From Clostridiales bacterium (lineage in GTDB: Bacteria; Bacillota; Clostridia; Lachnospirales; Lachnospiraceae): a stretch of 15,454 bases of DNA. Numbering within the stretch: position 1 is the first letter of the stretch; each line of letters opens with the position of its first letter. Position numbers and translations under genes: made by a program. This document shows, in pieces, positions 15,321 through 15,454 of the stretch. The stretch spans positions 1-15,454 of the forward strand of contig JAAZDA010000297.1 of NCBI GenBank assembly GCA_012512995.1, written 5' to 3'. The notes below the pieces were generated by a model. That model worked only from the letters and a program-made list of their open reading frames with translations. It had not been told where the DNA came from and searched no databases.

Positions 15321-15454
15321 ATGAAAAAACGGTTATCCATTCTGGCAGCTGTGATCGCCTGTGTCCTGAGTTTCGGTGTTCTTGCAATGCCTGTGGCGGC
15401 AGCCGGCACATATGACGGGCTTGATGAAGCAACAGCCATTCAGTATGGCCAGCA
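15321..15454 (+). CDS. Secreted or membrane protein start, possibly OadG-type subunit (partial)
   Basis: AAGGAG (15303-15308) lies 12 bases before ATG 15321, and the frame is open to the window end, giving 44 residues. It starts with a signal sequence (MKKRLSILAAVIACVLSFGV, then a likely AAA-type cleavage site) followed by GTYDGLDEATAIQYGQ. It is 42 bases behind the carboxyltransferase and probably in the same operon. In Lachnospiraceae such carboxyltransferases are often followed by an OadG-family subunit with an extracellular N-terminal domain. That identification rests on context only. Confidence 0.55.
   Translation, partial: MKKRLSILAAVIACVLSFGVLAMPVAAAGTYDGLDEATAIQYGQ

Overview
The window looks like a chromosomal segment of a Gram-positive anaerobe of the Clostridia, most probably Lachnospiraceae. 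The evidence is the single-chain (alpha2) glycyl-tRNA synthetase lying downstream of recO, a metallophosphoesterase-scpA-scpB cluster, a biotin-dependent carboxyltransferase followed by a secreted or membrane subunit start, low to mid G+C, and strong AGGAGG-type ribosome binding sites. The assignment rests on remembered gene order and protein family resemblance, not on a search.

Layout. (1) Positions 1-251 are the 3' end of recO. (2) Positions 282-5000 look like an accessory insertion: a GtrII-type glucosyltransferase membrane protein broken by one frameshift and two in-frame TAA codons, an intact DUF3298-type lipoprotein, and on the minus strand an acyltransferase-3 membrane protein broken by one in-frame TAA. 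(3) Positions 5001-5380 are non-coding and hold a small hairpin, two tandem copies of a 73-bp-spaced palindromic unit, and a consensus promoter. (4) Positions 5381-10670 hold a Ser/Gln/Asn/Arg-rich membrane-anchored protein, glyS and alaS. (5) rpsU follows with its own near-perfect promoter and intrinsic terminator. (6) Positions 11110-13673 hold a metallophosphoesterase, scpA and scpB. scpA and scpB overlap and are probably translationally coupled, but scpB carries an in-frame TGA at codon 18. (7) From 13752 a new transcription unit starts: a divergent carboxyltransferase and the first 44 residues of a secreted or membrane protein that could be an OadG-type subunit.

The housekeeping genes cover recombination repair (RecO), aminoacylation (GlyRS, AlaRS), the small ribosomal subunit (S21) and chromosome condensation (ScpA, ScpB). 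The island genes act on the cell envelope: glycan glucosylation, O-acylation and a lipoprotein.

The signals no gene explains are two elements. One is a 54-nt double-hairpin repeat present twice (3716-3769 and 11041-11094), with compensatory changes in both stems. The other is the tandem 35-nt palindrome pair at 5094-5203, whose centres lie 73 bp apart. Four in-frame stop codons in otherwise continuous reading frames, one of them in scpB, also deserve attention. I see no CRISPR array, tRNA, rRNA, transposase or T-box.
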